DNA of 64,000 bases. Origin: Clitopilus passeckerianus (Eukaryota > Basidiomycota > Agaricomycetes > Agaricales > Entolomataceae). Numbering within the stretch: the stretch's first letter is position 1; every line of letters begins with the position of its first letter. The notes under the pieces are model-generated. The model worked only from the letters and a program-made list of their open reading frames with translations. It made no database searches and was not told where the DNA came from. This document shows positions 10,635 through 21,430 of this stretch, piece by piece. Where the stretch lies: the NCBI GenBank assembly GCA_944990035.1, contig CALYLX010000054.1, forward strand, positions 496,001 through 560,000, read 5' to 3'. A program made the position numbers and the translations under genes.

Positions 10635-11002
10635 TTACGCCTTCGCAGGGTTGGCTGCCGGGGGTGCCGGCTCGCCGGTACCCAAGCACACGTTCTCCCA
10701 AGTCAAGTGAGCCACATCAGGAGGCTTAGGCTGTGATTTACACTCCTTCTCAACGCAATCAGCGAACACTTTGAAGGTCGGCTGGTCCTTGCAAATAACG
10801 TTGGTCCTACGAGTGACTTGAATGTTAAAGACAACCAGAATCAGAGGTTGAAGACTTACAACGCGTCTGGGGCGCTGTCGACTGAGACATCCTTTGGTAT
10901 ACATGATGCCACGCAACTGGGAGGGGTGTCGGCTGCATCCACGGCAAGGAGGCTACTGGCGACAGCAGTGAGGAGGCTTAAGGCAGTGGTGAATCCCTTC
11001 AT
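10635..11002 (-). CDS. small secreted cysteine-rich protein, CFEM-like
   Basis: ATG at 11002 opens a signal peptide (MKGFTTALSLLTAVASSLLA), then TPPSCVASCIPKDV. An intron of about 55 bases leads to NVICKDQPTFKVFADCVEKE, a second cysteine pair, NVCLG and a proline/alanine tail. The spacing CxxxC ... IC ... DCVEKEC ... C resembles the fungal CFEM fold. Only six cysteines are visible where classical CFEM domains have eight, and the heme-coordinating aspartate context cannot be confirmed. CFEM proteins are extracellular or GPI-anchored and act in heme uptake or host and surface interaction. No GPI signal is seen here. Best described as CFEM-like. Confidence 0.6.
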
Positions 11003-11559
11003 AGTGCAATGGGTGTGCGTAGGCAATGATGCAACCGGGGGAGGTTGAGGCGTATACATTCAACGAAGCTGAGGATATTTATGTGTGCGCTATGGTGTGG
11101 TTTGGGGTACATGTCCGTGTAAGGAAGCGAGTTTCGTGAGAGAACACCGCGCCACTCGATCCACATCATTCCCGTTTTCTTTGGTTGAATTGGAGTCTGA
11201 TTTCAAGGTTTTTTAGAACTCTGAGGGCCCCAGAGTATAGAAAAAACGGTCTTTTCCAAGGTCGAATAGCCGCCGAAAGTCACCCCATCGTCGTCCGCTC
11301 TACGAGGGCGAGGAACAATCATCGCAGGCACAGCAGACACTAAATTAGCAGGTTTGAAAAGGCTTGGCAGTCAACTGTAGAAAAATGACTGCAGAACAAT
11401 ATGCAAAACACTGTAGCTGTGCTTTGACCAAGGCGTGAGCATGTGACTCTTTGACTACTTGGCGACCTAACTTTTCATTAAAACTCGAGACTACGGGAAA
11501 ATGTAGCTTTGTCACGTTCGTTCTTGGCCCCTTTCTCGATTGTTTCTAAGCCTGACAAC
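11003..11559. other. intergenic, no gene seen
   Basis: Promoter side of the CFEM-like gene (an ATAAATA-like box on the minus strand near 11077) and otherwise featureless sequence up to the start of the duplicated segment. Confidence 0.4.
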
Positions 11560-13460
11560 TTGCATGTTGTCACTTTTTCGACCCAGAAGCCAGTCAATCT
11601 CCGAGTACGTATCGGATAGACTAATGGCGCCACTACTCTAAGCCCTTCAGAGTCCAGTAAGGATGAATCATTCGACATTTGCTATTGAATGGACCCTAAG
11701 AGATAGCTACATTCATCAATACCCTACTCGCATCCCTTTTACTCGCTGAAAATCGAATAGAAATTCAGTTGATTTCACGACATCGCATACAAATCCGGTA
11801 ATCTGAATATTTTCTGACAGGCGTCTGAGAGCGACAAGTAACTTCGAAGGGATATCGATTTCCTGTCAGCGAAAAGGTCCAGCTCTAAACTCGGCCAAGC
11901 GAGTATTCCCGTTTGATGAGTATGGACGTCCTCAAACCGATAAAGACCGGACCATTTGGGCATTCGGAGTGGCATCTGCATTCGTCAGACCAAGCATCCC
12001 TCTACAACGTCTCCGATCATGATCGTCAACGCTCACTTTCTCAACCTACTTTCCCTTCTTGTGATCGCTGGAGACACATTTACGGGTGTTACTGGCACCG
12101 CGCTTGCGACCAACGCGTCGCCTGATTAGTACGTCATTTGCTTGGTCCCCGGGCCGGCGATCTCCATGATTCTCATCTCGTCGTAGCTCTTCCAAAGAGA
12201 GACAGGCCAAATGCGTTCGCGGAGAGTGCCAGTGGGAGTGTCCGGACGACTGGTGCTGGGTTGCCCACGGTGAATGGCATAGAGTCGAGGGTGGCCGCCA
12301 AGCGTACGGTTGGGCGTGGGTCAAATGTAACACTGCAGATGACTGCAAGGAAAATGCGATAAATAATGGTCCCTCCTGCAAGCATAGTGGCTGGAACATT
12401 TTCAGCAGTGACGGGTGGGGCTATCCGTACTCGCTTAATTGTCCATGGATTTCGCCCGAACACCAAGCTGCGATCGACGAGGAGAACCGCAAGAAGGACG
12501 AGGAGAATCGAAGAAGGACGATCAAATGTTTCAAACCTGAACTCACACCCGACGAGGTCGAAAAGGATGTCAAAGACCATTATCACCCCAAAGTATATTC
12601 TAATCCCAACGTATATCGTCACCCCGCAGGAGTACCAGTGGGGTACAGGCCTACGGGGTACGGACCACAGGGGTACGGACCACAGGAGCCTAAGCCACCC
12701 GCCGGCAAAGCGTAAGCGATATTCATTGAACGATATCGGTGTTGACTAACTCGTAATTCTGCCAGGTATAGAACCGCTGAGTGCGCAAGTAATGGATGGT
12801 GCAAATGGAGTTGCCCAGATCGTTCGTGCTGGGTTGCATCCAAGCACGACGAAGCGGGGAAGATCAGCTGGGAGTGGCTTAAGTGCAAAGTTGCGGACGA
12901 TTGTAAAGCCGATGGAGATGCGAGGGTCTGTCGGGGCTACGACACGAATATTTCCAACGATCCGCTTGATGCATTCGAACTCAGCTGTCCCTTCGATGAA
13001 GAGGCCCGGATGAAGCAAGAGGAGGAGGAGAAGAAAGAGGAGGAAAGGAAGCAAGTTGAGAAGAAACAAGACGATGAGGTAAAAAGGTGGATGAAATGTG
13101 CTGTCCCTGACGCCAGCGCTGAGAGAATTGAAATACACCTTAAATTGATCAAGATTCGTGACTTTCGGTTTCAACCCGTCACGCAACATATTCGACAACA
13201 GTATTACTTGTAAGGAATGTGTATGTCATTTTCTTCCTTTTTATCTGCTATTTTCAGTATGGGAACTCCTCTCTCGATCATGTAACGTACTTTTTGTTGG
13301 CAATGTTCTATATCATCCTTTTCCCCGCAAACCGGGGTGGCCGGAGATGCGGGTGCGCCCAGAACGCGAAATGGTCGGTGGAATTCGTTACTTGCATCTA
13401 TCTGAGGCGGTAAAGGGCTGCCCGACTTGGTTCCTGGCATTTAGAACCACGTCGTTCGAC
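11560..13460. repeat. segmental duplication, copy A
   Basis: The first of two diverged copies of a segment of roughly 1.7-1.9 kb; copy B is at about 19738-21430. Similarity covers the upstream region (both contain TACGTATCGGATAGAC and GGACCCTAAGAG or GACCCTAAGAGCG), the complete cysteine-repeat gene with its two introns, and some 240 bases of 3' flank (CATGTAACGTAC, CCGGAGATGCG, TACTTGCATCTATCTGA). Edges are estimated by eye. Confidence 0.75.
12019..13213 (+). CDS. secreted two-repeat cysteine-rich protein, copy A (family unknown)
   Basis: Three exons (12019-12128, 12187-12711, 12766-13213) give 360 residues. A signal peptide and short propeptide lead into two tandem units. Each unit has a Trp/Cys-rich head (AKCVRGECQWECPDDWCW; then AECASNGWCKWSCPDRSCW), a W-x-KC ... 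ADDCK block, a CPW/CPF motif, a Glu/Lys/Arg-rich probable coiled coil and an IKC or MKC tail. Unit one ends in a Tyr/Pro/Gly-rich spacer with YGPQG repeats not found in copy B. The protein ends in QQYYL. Copy B at 20.1 kb shares gene structure and flanks. I do not recognise the family. The disulfide-rich heads point to an extracellular protein; role unknown. Confidence 0.72.
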
Positions 13461-14096
13461 CACTGCACAGTCACAGTGAAATATTCGATCCTTGAAGCGT
13501 TCGGCGCCGCATCTGAATCAATTACTCTGATCGGAGAGCGTCTTGCAAACGTCTTGGGCGATACAGCAATTGTACGGCGCCTTTTGTATACCCCATGGTA
13601 GCGTCTCTAATCTTTCGGATCACTTTGGCCATGTTGGACAGGGATGGAATGTGTCAAGTCTTTAGACATTCGACCACCTGATTGTTGTGTCGCCCATCCA
13701 TCAAATACAGTATGTGGGCATTCGGCTGTTTGTCCACTACTTAGAAGCCACAGCTAAGTATACACCGGCAGACACGCCTGCCAACCACACTTGGCTATCC
13801 TCGTCCTTCTCTCTCAGCTACGCACTTGTTCCACGACCCTTGGAGGATACAGACTAGGACTGTCAATGTACAACGTCATAGATCACGCCGAGCATCCCGA
13901 GGTCGCTTTAGGATTCACGATCCGCCTCCGACAGGACTATTCTGCCCTTCATTAATGTTTAAGCCATTTAAACTAAGTATTCCTAACGCGTACTATCGGT
14001 TAGGCTATGTGGTGACCCTGGCTGAAATCTCATTCATATACAACTCGAAGAGCTGCAGTACACCTAGTTCCTGGCCTCCCAATCCCAGATCTTGCC
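13461..14096. other. intergenic, no gene seen
   Basis: Past the duplicated 3' flank no coherent coding frame is found up to the HsbA-type gene; a pyrimidine-rich stretch lies before its ATG. Confidence 0.4.
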
Positions 14097-14799
14097 ATGC
14101 GTTTCTCATGCTTCTTCGTTCTCTCCACCGCCATCATCGCTTGCTATGCTCAAACGGCTTCCCAAGTCAGAGCAGACATCGCTAAGATCGCGGACCAAGC
14201 CGCTGGTCTGGACAAGGCTATCACTGATTCCTCGAAGACACTGACGATCTTGGGTGCATTGGTTCGCACGTTTATCATTACAAAGGAGTATCAGTCGTTT
14301 ACCTTCGTCTCACCAGAGGATTCACGAGCTAGTCCAAGTTCACAGTGACACAATTGACAAAGGTACCCAGGATGTTAAGGTCCGTTCCTTTGATGTTTGG
14401 CTTGCTGCTCGTTTCTCACTATACTCCAGGCTGTACAGGGCACTGTCTCTGAAGCCGATGGTCGGAGCATTCTTGGAGACATAAACGCCTTCGCGCCTAT
14501 TACCGAGCACGCGCTTGCTGGTGCCGCTGCTGCGAAATCAGACTATCAGAGTCTTGTACCCTTCCCGATTACTATACTCGTCAGGCCGGTGGATATCGCC
14601 AGAGACGATCTAGTTCTGCTTCGTACATCCAGCATGGCCTTTGCAGAGGCTCTCATCGATCGTACTCCCGTAAGTGACTCCTTTCGTCAGAGTATATTGT
14701 TGTTCACGCTGCGAATAGGAAAGTCTCAAAGCTCAGGCTATCGCTCTCCGTGATAGGTTTGGCGTAGCTTTTGATAAAGCTGTCGCTGCTTATTCCTGA
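14097..14799 (+). CDS. secreted HsbA-type protein (hydrophobic surface-binding protein A domain)
   Basis: ATG at 14097 opens a signal peptide (MRFSCFFVLSTAIIACYA). All-helical HsbA-like sequence follows: QVRADIAKIADQAAGLDKAI, an exon with IHELVQVHSDTIDKGTQDV, then VSEADGRSILGDINAFAPI, VDIARDDLVLLRTSSMAF and a last exon ending DKAVAAYS. Introns follow codons for LTILGAL, DVK and DRTP. The heptad-like pattern and the late D-L ... L ... A-L-I motif match the fungal HsbA family, whose founding Aspergillus member adheres to hydrophobic surfaces and recruits a cutinase-like esterase. About 190 residues, normal for the family. The family call is strong; a surface-coating role here is inference. Confidence 0.82.
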
Positions 14800-17700
14800 G
14801 GTACTTTCGTCAAGAATCGCGAAAAGGCCGCGTTTGGCACTTTGCAGTTGGGTGTGGTATATTCGTCGGCCATGTCACGCGACTAGAACTTCTAGTAGCT
14901 CTGTATTAATGATATGAATGGCCTTTTTCCATCAATGGCTCGCCTTTGACCCCAAAGCCTGACGAGATTTGGATAGATTCTGGCCAAAATTGATTCGGAT
15001 CGGGTTACGAGGACCGAAGGATTCGTTGCGAGACGGTTCCTAAAGATCAAATTGACGGTCTGAGCGATGTCTATGACTCTGATTATAGCTGATAGCAGCC
15101 ACTCGTTCTTCGTGCAAACACGCATTGCAGGTAGTAATATACACAGAAAGCCCATACATACTCTCTCCCATCTCGACATTCGATAACACCCCCAAGAATC
15201 TCCAAACTCGCCGGAAATCACGAGCTAGATTCGTCTGGAGCTCGCTGAACCGAAATCGCCAGGCAGTCACAATGGAGGAAGTGAAAAGCCGTAGAGAGGA
15301 TGAGTGGGCCAGCATTCGTCCTGGAGCGATTAAGGGAAGGGGTGCCCGGAATCGTCTTCTTCGGTGAAATGGGGACGACGCAGGTGAACCAGGTGGCCAA
15401 CAAGGCCTACGAAACAGTCAGCTATTGCCGTAAGAACTAGAGAGGACAAAGAAAAACGAATCCCGTTTGCCCTGTGGCATCCAACGACGAACACATTGAC
15501 CCAGTGATCTCAGCCGACAGTGAGAGGCATGGCGGCGTCAACTACGTCACCGTAAAAAACCACACTCGGGCGAGGACAACCACAATCGCGAGCCTGATAT
15601 GAGGCACAGAAGAATCCGCAAAGGATACCGAGAGGCATCTAACGAAATAGAGCCATGAATAAGCAAGAGACTTGTAAGGTTGGTATATGGATATACGTAC
15701 CAATAATAATCGTATCCAATGACCAGGCAACTCCACCCCCGAGTGCTCATATGCGAGGACTTCTCGCGGCAGCAGTAGGTATCGCTGCAGAGGAAGACCC
15801 ATCCCGTGTTCTCGCTTCTCTGGGGTAGGAGCTGCCAGTGTCTGCACTAGTTTTCCATGCATCCCCCGAACGCCGGGGCTTTCTGGGACGGAACGCACCG
15901 ATTCTCCAAAACCCACAACCCTGACCTTTCAAGCACAAGCAGAAGAAGATGTGCGGGCCCACCCAGATACAAAGCCCAATCTGAAGTGCCTCCTAGCCTC
16001 CTAACGTGAAGGTGAAGAGCTGGTCGACCATCCATGCTTCGTCGGTTAGGGTTAGCGTTTGATGGCGGGGACTACGAGATAGCGTTTCTATGGATAGGGG
16101 AGGGCGCTGATGGTCGTGAACAGGCAGGGGAAAGGATGAATGTATATGGTTCATGTTCAATTTCCCGGTGAGGCATCGGAGGAGGTCGGTCAGCACGACC
16201 GTAACATCTGGTGCAACGACGCTACACATGGGGGTGCAGCAGCATGAGGTAGCAGTCATGGGTTGTCAGGTCCTGGCGCGGCGGTCTTGAGTACGTAGGA
16301 TGGAATGGAAGTCGTTGGGCTCCCCATTGGGATGGTCCGAGGCACGGGAACACGAAGGTTTGCTCGACATGAAATCGAACTTGCAGTCGCGCCGTTCGGG
16401 GGAAAGCTCGACACTATCTGCCAGGTTCTTAAAGACATGTGCAGCGAACTGCATGGGAGTAATCTGCAGCGGCAGGAAACAACAGCTTATCCAGATGGTC
16501 AAAGCCAGGGAAAGTGCCGCAAGTTGGCTGCTGTTCTACTGTAGGTATGGTAATGACCTTTTGTGTTCGAGGGGACGGTCGTCAAGATTCAGAGGAGTGC
16601 CTGTGGTAGAACTGAGAAACGAATGTTCTGCGATGAGTTCTGGAGCATGGAGTGCATGCCATGGAATTTTATAGATGTGAAGGATGGGGGACAACGTTGT
16701 TGGATTTCTGCTTTCAAAGACGGAAGCCTTGGGCTGTATCAACATCGTAGCCTCACTCTGGTCACCGACGGCGCAATGAACCCCATTGAGGGCTTTCCCG
16801 AGGTTCTGATCCGTCGGAAATTCCCAGAGCCGATCAATCAATCAATCAATCTTGTACAGAGTTTACCCGGTCATCTACACCGCCCCTCATCTGTACACTC
16901 AACCACATCTAAGCACAGAGGCTTTCCACACATAAATTATTGACTGTAGTCTATGTATTGACACCATAAGAGACCGTTATAATTTTCTTATGCGAAGAAA
17001 ACAAGTTGGTGAACAATGAATGGCAAAATATACCTAATTTGGTGTGCATCACAAATCCTGATTTTGGTAAAAACACGGTCCAGACACCGTATTTGCACGA
17101 AATAGCAATTCTGGTATCATAAAAATAGTAGCAGAGATCGTTGTGAGCGAAATAGTCAGAATAATTTGGGCCAACAAGGAAGGTTGAAGCTTTAATGTCC
17201 CGAACATGGGCGAACACCAGAAAATGAGCACGGTGGACGGCCGGCTGACTCCGTTTTCCCACGCCTAAATAGGGCCTAGCCGAGACTGTACAGATTGGTG
17301 GGAGCCCTGATTTCGGCGCGACTTCAAAAAAACGATTGTATCTCCTCTTCCTCAAGACGTAGATCCCTCAAACTCATAAACAAGGCTGTGAAGACAATAT
17401 GTAAGCTACTGAGACCAAGAAACTTGGGCGTCATAAGGAAGCTAGAAGTGATAATGGCCAATCAATTTTGGGTGTACAGAAGACCGGGTAATCTCTGTAT
17501 GTCCTTGTTCAGGGCTCGAAACTGACAGGTTTGCAACGCGATTGCGGTAGCGCGACATTTTGGGTGGTAACTTTTGAGATAGCTTCAGTCAACTTCTTCT
17601 ATAAAACAAGAATATAGTTTTTCTGACCGATCAACTCCCGTGCCAACGCCTGCAAGGTGGCGAAAAGAACGGTTTCCTGTCCTCGATTTACAAACCGTGA

Positions 17701-18097
17701 GAAACATAGTCTGTCCGTTTCGGTGCTCGCGGTATTTCGATTCGCCTTCAACCACACCCTAGAACAACAAATAGACGCTGTAGTTCGATTTAGAGGACTT
17801 AAAAATGTATTTAAAATGATTGAAGTAAGGAGTTATCACTCAGAGTTTCGTGCAGTGGCCAAACCTTCGAACCCGACAGTTTTGGTCTCCGGCATGTACG
17901 ACAAATGCAAATGATTCGTTCACCGCGGGACTTGCTCGGTTGCCAGATTCCTGAAATGCCACAAGGACAAACCGCCGACAGGGTGAATGCCGGACCGATT
18001 AGAACATCGGATTTACAGGGGTTTCTCACCTGATATGAATGAATTTATCTTGGTGGCAGCACTCTCATTTCGACTCCAGGATATGTGGCCCTTGACA
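14800..18097. other. 3.3-kb region without a confidently called gene
   Basis: Minus-strand fragments look partly coding. At 15500-15960 a cysteine/tryptophan-rich exon includes GWVFLCSDTYCCREKS and SCLVIGYDYYW and is followed by a hydrophobic segment. At 14892-15221 another frame contains TVNLIFRNRLATNPSVLV, and 16256-16560 holds further short frames. They do not join into one open frame by GT-AG splicing that I could find, so this may be an eroded or very intron-rich membrane or secreted protein gene. A short ATCA microsatellite lies at about 16833-16850. The part from 17300 to 18097 holds nothing recognisable. Confidence 0.35.
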
Positions 18098-18106
18098 TCT
18101 TGCATA
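18098..18106. repeat. 9-bp target-site duplication, left copy
   Basis: TCTTGCATA directly before the element; the identical string follows the element at 19729-19737. Confidence 0.92.
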
Positions 18107-18171
18107 GGATAAATCTATAGAGGAACCCCCAATTCGTCATGAACCCATCCGTGAACCCATACCATGAACCC
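18107..18171 (+). repeat. left terminal inverted repeat of the MULE (65 bp)
   Basis: Starts GGATAAATCTATAGAGG and includes GAACCC direct repeats; exactly inverted at 19664-19728. Confidence 0.92.
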
Positions 18172-18769
18172 TTAGTCAGCACTTTTGTCACAAACTGTCA
18201 CAGAGAGGAAATATATTATTTTTGGGTTACATAAGAGCCTTATTTTGGTAAGCGGCCTTTCCAAACTTGTCTGTCGTGGCTCGACTGTTGACCATAAGGT
18301 TGAACACGACCACGACGCCATGCTCAGCTACCAATACACTTGGTTAAATTACTCATTTACCTTCGTTTTCCCTCAAAATGGTCCCTAGACAACGAGTTCA
18401 CCGTACTTTCCTGCGGGCAGCGCTGTGAGATTTCCAATTCGCGGAATTTGCACATGCCCGGCGCTCTCGATATCCACAGCAATGGGTGTTGAGACACCCT
18501 TGTCGCCATCCCAGAATACGAAATTTGTCTTCAAGCAAGGATATCAGAGTGCCGCACTCAGCTAGCTGGAGACAACCGCCATTCCCAACGTCAGGCCGCA
18601 CAGAGACTGTTCACGGCGTGAACAACATACCGGTACGATTTTGAAAGTCACTGCTCGGTGGACTTGAGAAAGACTAACAAATATGCAGGGTTGTGCATCC
18701 AGATGACAACGAAGGCGCATTGAAGGATCTACCAGCGAAATTTTGAGAAATGGTGAGCCATAATAAATA

Positions 18770-19582
18770 GTGCTGAATGCCAATCGACAACTCATCAACC
18801 ATTGCACATCTACCAGAACTACTCAAGGCTTTATGACTACGTTTGAAGAGTACTCCAAACCTTCTCCACTTGCTCTCTACTCTCCGGAATTTTTTGCATC
18901 GTTGACGTTTCAACGAGCTGCCAAGCTTTCTTATCCACCTATTGCAGAGGAAGGATGGTATGTATGACAATTCTGATTTCTCTACGTCTACTCATGATAT
19001 TTCAGTTGGTACCAAAAGCCCTCGATGGATATCACTAAGATCCCAGCAGTCTCGTTGGAAAATATCGGTGTTGCCACTCAGTCCGCCACCACCAATACCC
19101 CTGCCCAGCGACGCGAACTAGAGTACGAGGATATAGCCCCCACGCCAGTATCAAACCCCCTCGATATACCCCGCGCCCGCCGAACAGATACTATTTCGGC
19201 CCAAACAGCCCACCATGAAGCAAGCACTGCTCTTCGACAGCTCACTTCTCGAGTCCAAACCCAAGAGCAAATGGATAGCTTACTGGAGAAACTCAAGAAT
19301 GTCGAGTAAGTCACAGGGTTACAACTAGTGATTGTCCTGACTGACTAGGGGATATATAGGAGGGAAACTCGTGATGAAGAACAGCAGGATCGGATTCAAG
19401 AACCAAGCCCTATCGTTCAAAAGGGTCGGCCTCGATCTCAACGTCTGACTGGAGCTCTTGAGGGGCCAAGTAGGGGAGGCGGTGGCACTACGTTGGCTCG
19501 ACGGGGAGGTCGTAATTGCGGTATATGTCGTCAAGCTGGGCACATTCGAACAAACTGCCCAAACTTCGTCCCTCCTGCTTGA
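18770..19582 (+). pseudogene. MULE transposase C-terminal remnant with CCHC zinc knuckle
   Basis: Three coding pieces join across two short introns (from about 18960 to 19004, and 19305-19358). They give a segment with FEEYSKPSPLALYSPEFFA, an acidic linker, a coiled-coil-like HEASTALRQLTSRVQTQEQM, a basic KGRPRSQRL motif and a C-terminal knuckle CGICRQAGHIRTNC (C-x2-C-x4-H-x4-C), ending VPPA and TGA at 19580-19582. Basic KGRP motifs followed by a zinc knuckle are usual at the C-terminus of fungal and plant MULE transposases. No N-terminal start and no catalytic domain are present, so the gene is truncated. It could still encode a DNA-binding fragment. Confidence 0.65.
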
Positions 19583-19663
19583 AGGAAATATCATAACCAT
19601 ATATATTCTTAAATTTTTAATTATATTTTTGTCACACTTCCTTTTATGGCTGTCACTCTCAAT

Positions 19664-19728
19664 GGGTTCATGGTATGGGTTCACGGATGGGTTCATGACG
19701 AATTGGGGGTTCCTCTATAGATTTATCC
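19664..19728 (-). repeat. right terminal inverted repeat of the MULE (65 bp)
   Basis: Exact reverse complement of 18107-18171; ends GATTTATCC directly before the right target duplication. Confidence 0.92.
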
Positions 19729-19737
19729 TCTTGCATA
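19729..19737. repeat. 9-bp target-site duplication, right copy
   Basis: TCTTGCATA, identical to 18098-18106. The matching site in duplication copy A (about 11560) reads ACTTGCATG and has no insertion. Confidence 0.92.
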
Positions 19738-20073
19738 TTGAGTCACCTTTTCGACTCAGAAGCTAGTCAATCTTCCGGTACGTATCGGATAGACGAATGG
19801 TGCCACTTTCAGCCCTCCACAGTCTAGAAAAGGTTTGACCGATGCGATATTTGGCCTTGAGTAGACCCTAAGAGCGTAGAGGTCATTCATTAATACTCTT
19901 GCCCTCGCATCCCTGCCTTTACTTCCTCATAAGCGAAACAAGTTCAGTCAAATTCAGGATATCGCATTTCGAATTCGAATGAACATTCTGACAGACGTCA
20001 CTTTGAGGGGTTATTGATTTTCCGCCAGCAAAAGGGTCAAGCTTTAAGCAAGTGAGGGTTTCCATTTACTCAA

Positions 20074-20082
20074 ACCTATAAA
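20074..20082 (+). promoter_or_regulatory. TATA-like box of cysteine-repeat gene copy B
   Basis: CTATAAAGG about 70 bases before the ATG at 20148; the corresponding place in copy A reads CGATAAAGA, a weaker TATA match. Confidence 0.4.
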
Positions 20083-20147
20083 GGCAGTATCGTCCGAGCA
20101 TCCAGAACCTGTCGTCGGACAAGTATCGCTCTTCCACCTCGTTAGTT

Positions 20148-21183
20148 ATGATCATCAACGCTCTCTTTCTCAACCTCCTTTCGCTGCTTGTGATCGCTGA
20201 AGACACATTCACGGGTGTCACTGCCACCGCGCTTGCACCAAACGCGTCACCTGATTAGTAGGTCACTGCTTGGTTCCGTCGATCTCCATAATTCTCATCT
20301 CGTCGTAGCTCTTCCAAAGAGAGACAGGCCAAATGCGTTCGCGGAGAGTGCCAGTGGGAGTGTCCGGACGACTGGTGCTGGGTTGCTGAGAGCGTATTCA
20401 ACGACGGCTGGCGCCGGTGGGCGTGGCTTACTTGCAAGACTGCAGATGACTGCGGCCAATCGAGGGGCGATGGGGCCACGTGTAAGCACATCATCGGTGG
20501 CCCATATAAGCTCAATTGCCCATGGATTGCGCCCGAACACCAAGCTGCAATCGACGAGGAGAAACAAAAAAAAGACGAGGAGAACCGCAAGAAGGCGGAG
20601 GAGAACAGCAAGAAGGCCGATGAGGAGAATCGAAGAAGGGCTATCAAATGTTTCAACCCTGACCTCAAACCCAACGATGTTGACCAGGCTTATCAAAATC
20701 ATTATCACCCCGAAGTCGCCGTGGAGTCAAGGTAAGTTAGATTCATTGAACGATGGAGGCATTGACTGATTCCATCGCTCTGCCAGGTATAGAACGGTCG
20801 AGTGCAGCTATGGAGGGTGCATATGGAGCTGCCCACGCGTTTCGGTGTGCCCGGTTGCAGACAAGCACACCGACGCCGGGAAGGTCAGCTTGCAGTGGCA
20901 CACCTGCAAGGATGACGGCGACTGTAAACCCAATGGAGATGCGATGATCTGTGGGGAGTACGGCGATTCTGGTTCCGATCCGTTGGAGGGAACCACACCC
21001 AGCTGCCCTTTCAATGAAGAGGCTTACAGGAAGCATATTGAGCTCAAAAAGTGGATGAAATGTGTTGCACCCAACGAAAGCCCGGAGACAATCAGAAGTG
21101 ACCTTTCCCAACTCACGTCCCCGCCCGCTAACTCCCTGGATCAAGCTGTTGTCGACCAAATCCGAAAGAAGTATTACCTGTAA
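20148..21183 (+). CDS. secreted two-repeat cysteine-rich protein, copy B (family unknown)
   Basis: Exons 20148-20257, 20309-20731 and 20787-21183 give 309 residues. The signal peptide and propeptide match copy A closely, and so does the first Cys/Trp head (AKCVRGECQWECPDDWCW is identical). Unit one is followed by a longer Glu/Lys/Arg-rich helix with repeated EENRKK-type blocks. Unit two (TVECSYGGCIWSCP, then DDGDCKPNGDAMICGEYGD) has diverged more, and the Tyr/Gly spacer of copy A is absent. Both end in YYL. Both copies keep open frames and intact splice sites, so both may be functional. The more conserved first unit and the variable second suggest different constraints. No known domain is recognised. 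Confidence 0.72.
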
Positions 21184-21430
21184 ACCACATTTTCCCCTTT
21201 TTGTCTGCCACCTTCAAGAGTCAAACAACTATCTAGCTCATGTAACGTACCGTAGTTTTTTGTTGGCAGGGTTTGTATATCTCTATTTTACCCACAAAAC
21301 CATTGTTGCCGGAGATGCGAGTGCGCCCAAAATGAGAAATACTTGATTGAATATCTTACTTGCATCTATCTGACGCGGTAAATGACTGCCCGACTCGGTT
21401 CCTTATGTTTATAACTATGTCGTTCAACCT

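Larger units (their letters stand above)
18107..19728. mobile_element. Mutator-like (MULE) transposable element, 1,622 bp, non-autonomous
   Basis: Both ends carry the same 65-bp inverted repeat (18107-18171 and 19664-19728) with no mismatch, starting GGATAAATC. The element is flanked by the perfect 9-bp direct repeat TCTTGCATA. Long terminal inverted repeats plus a 9-bp duplication are the hallmark of Mutator-like elements. Inside, only the C-terminal part of a transposase-like gene with a zinc knuckle is found (18770-19582); no DDE catalytic region is visible, so the copy should depend on a full-length relative. The identical terminal repeats and intact target duplication suggest recent insertion. 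It lies about 0.4 kb upstream of the second cysteine-repeat gene, inside the duplicated promoter region. Confidence 0.9.
19738..21430. repeat. segmental duplication, copy B
   Basis: Diverged partner of 11560-13460 in the same orientation. It shares the upstream region, exon and intron layout and 3' flank. The left end of the similarity is interrupted by the MULE insertion. Confidence 0.75.
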
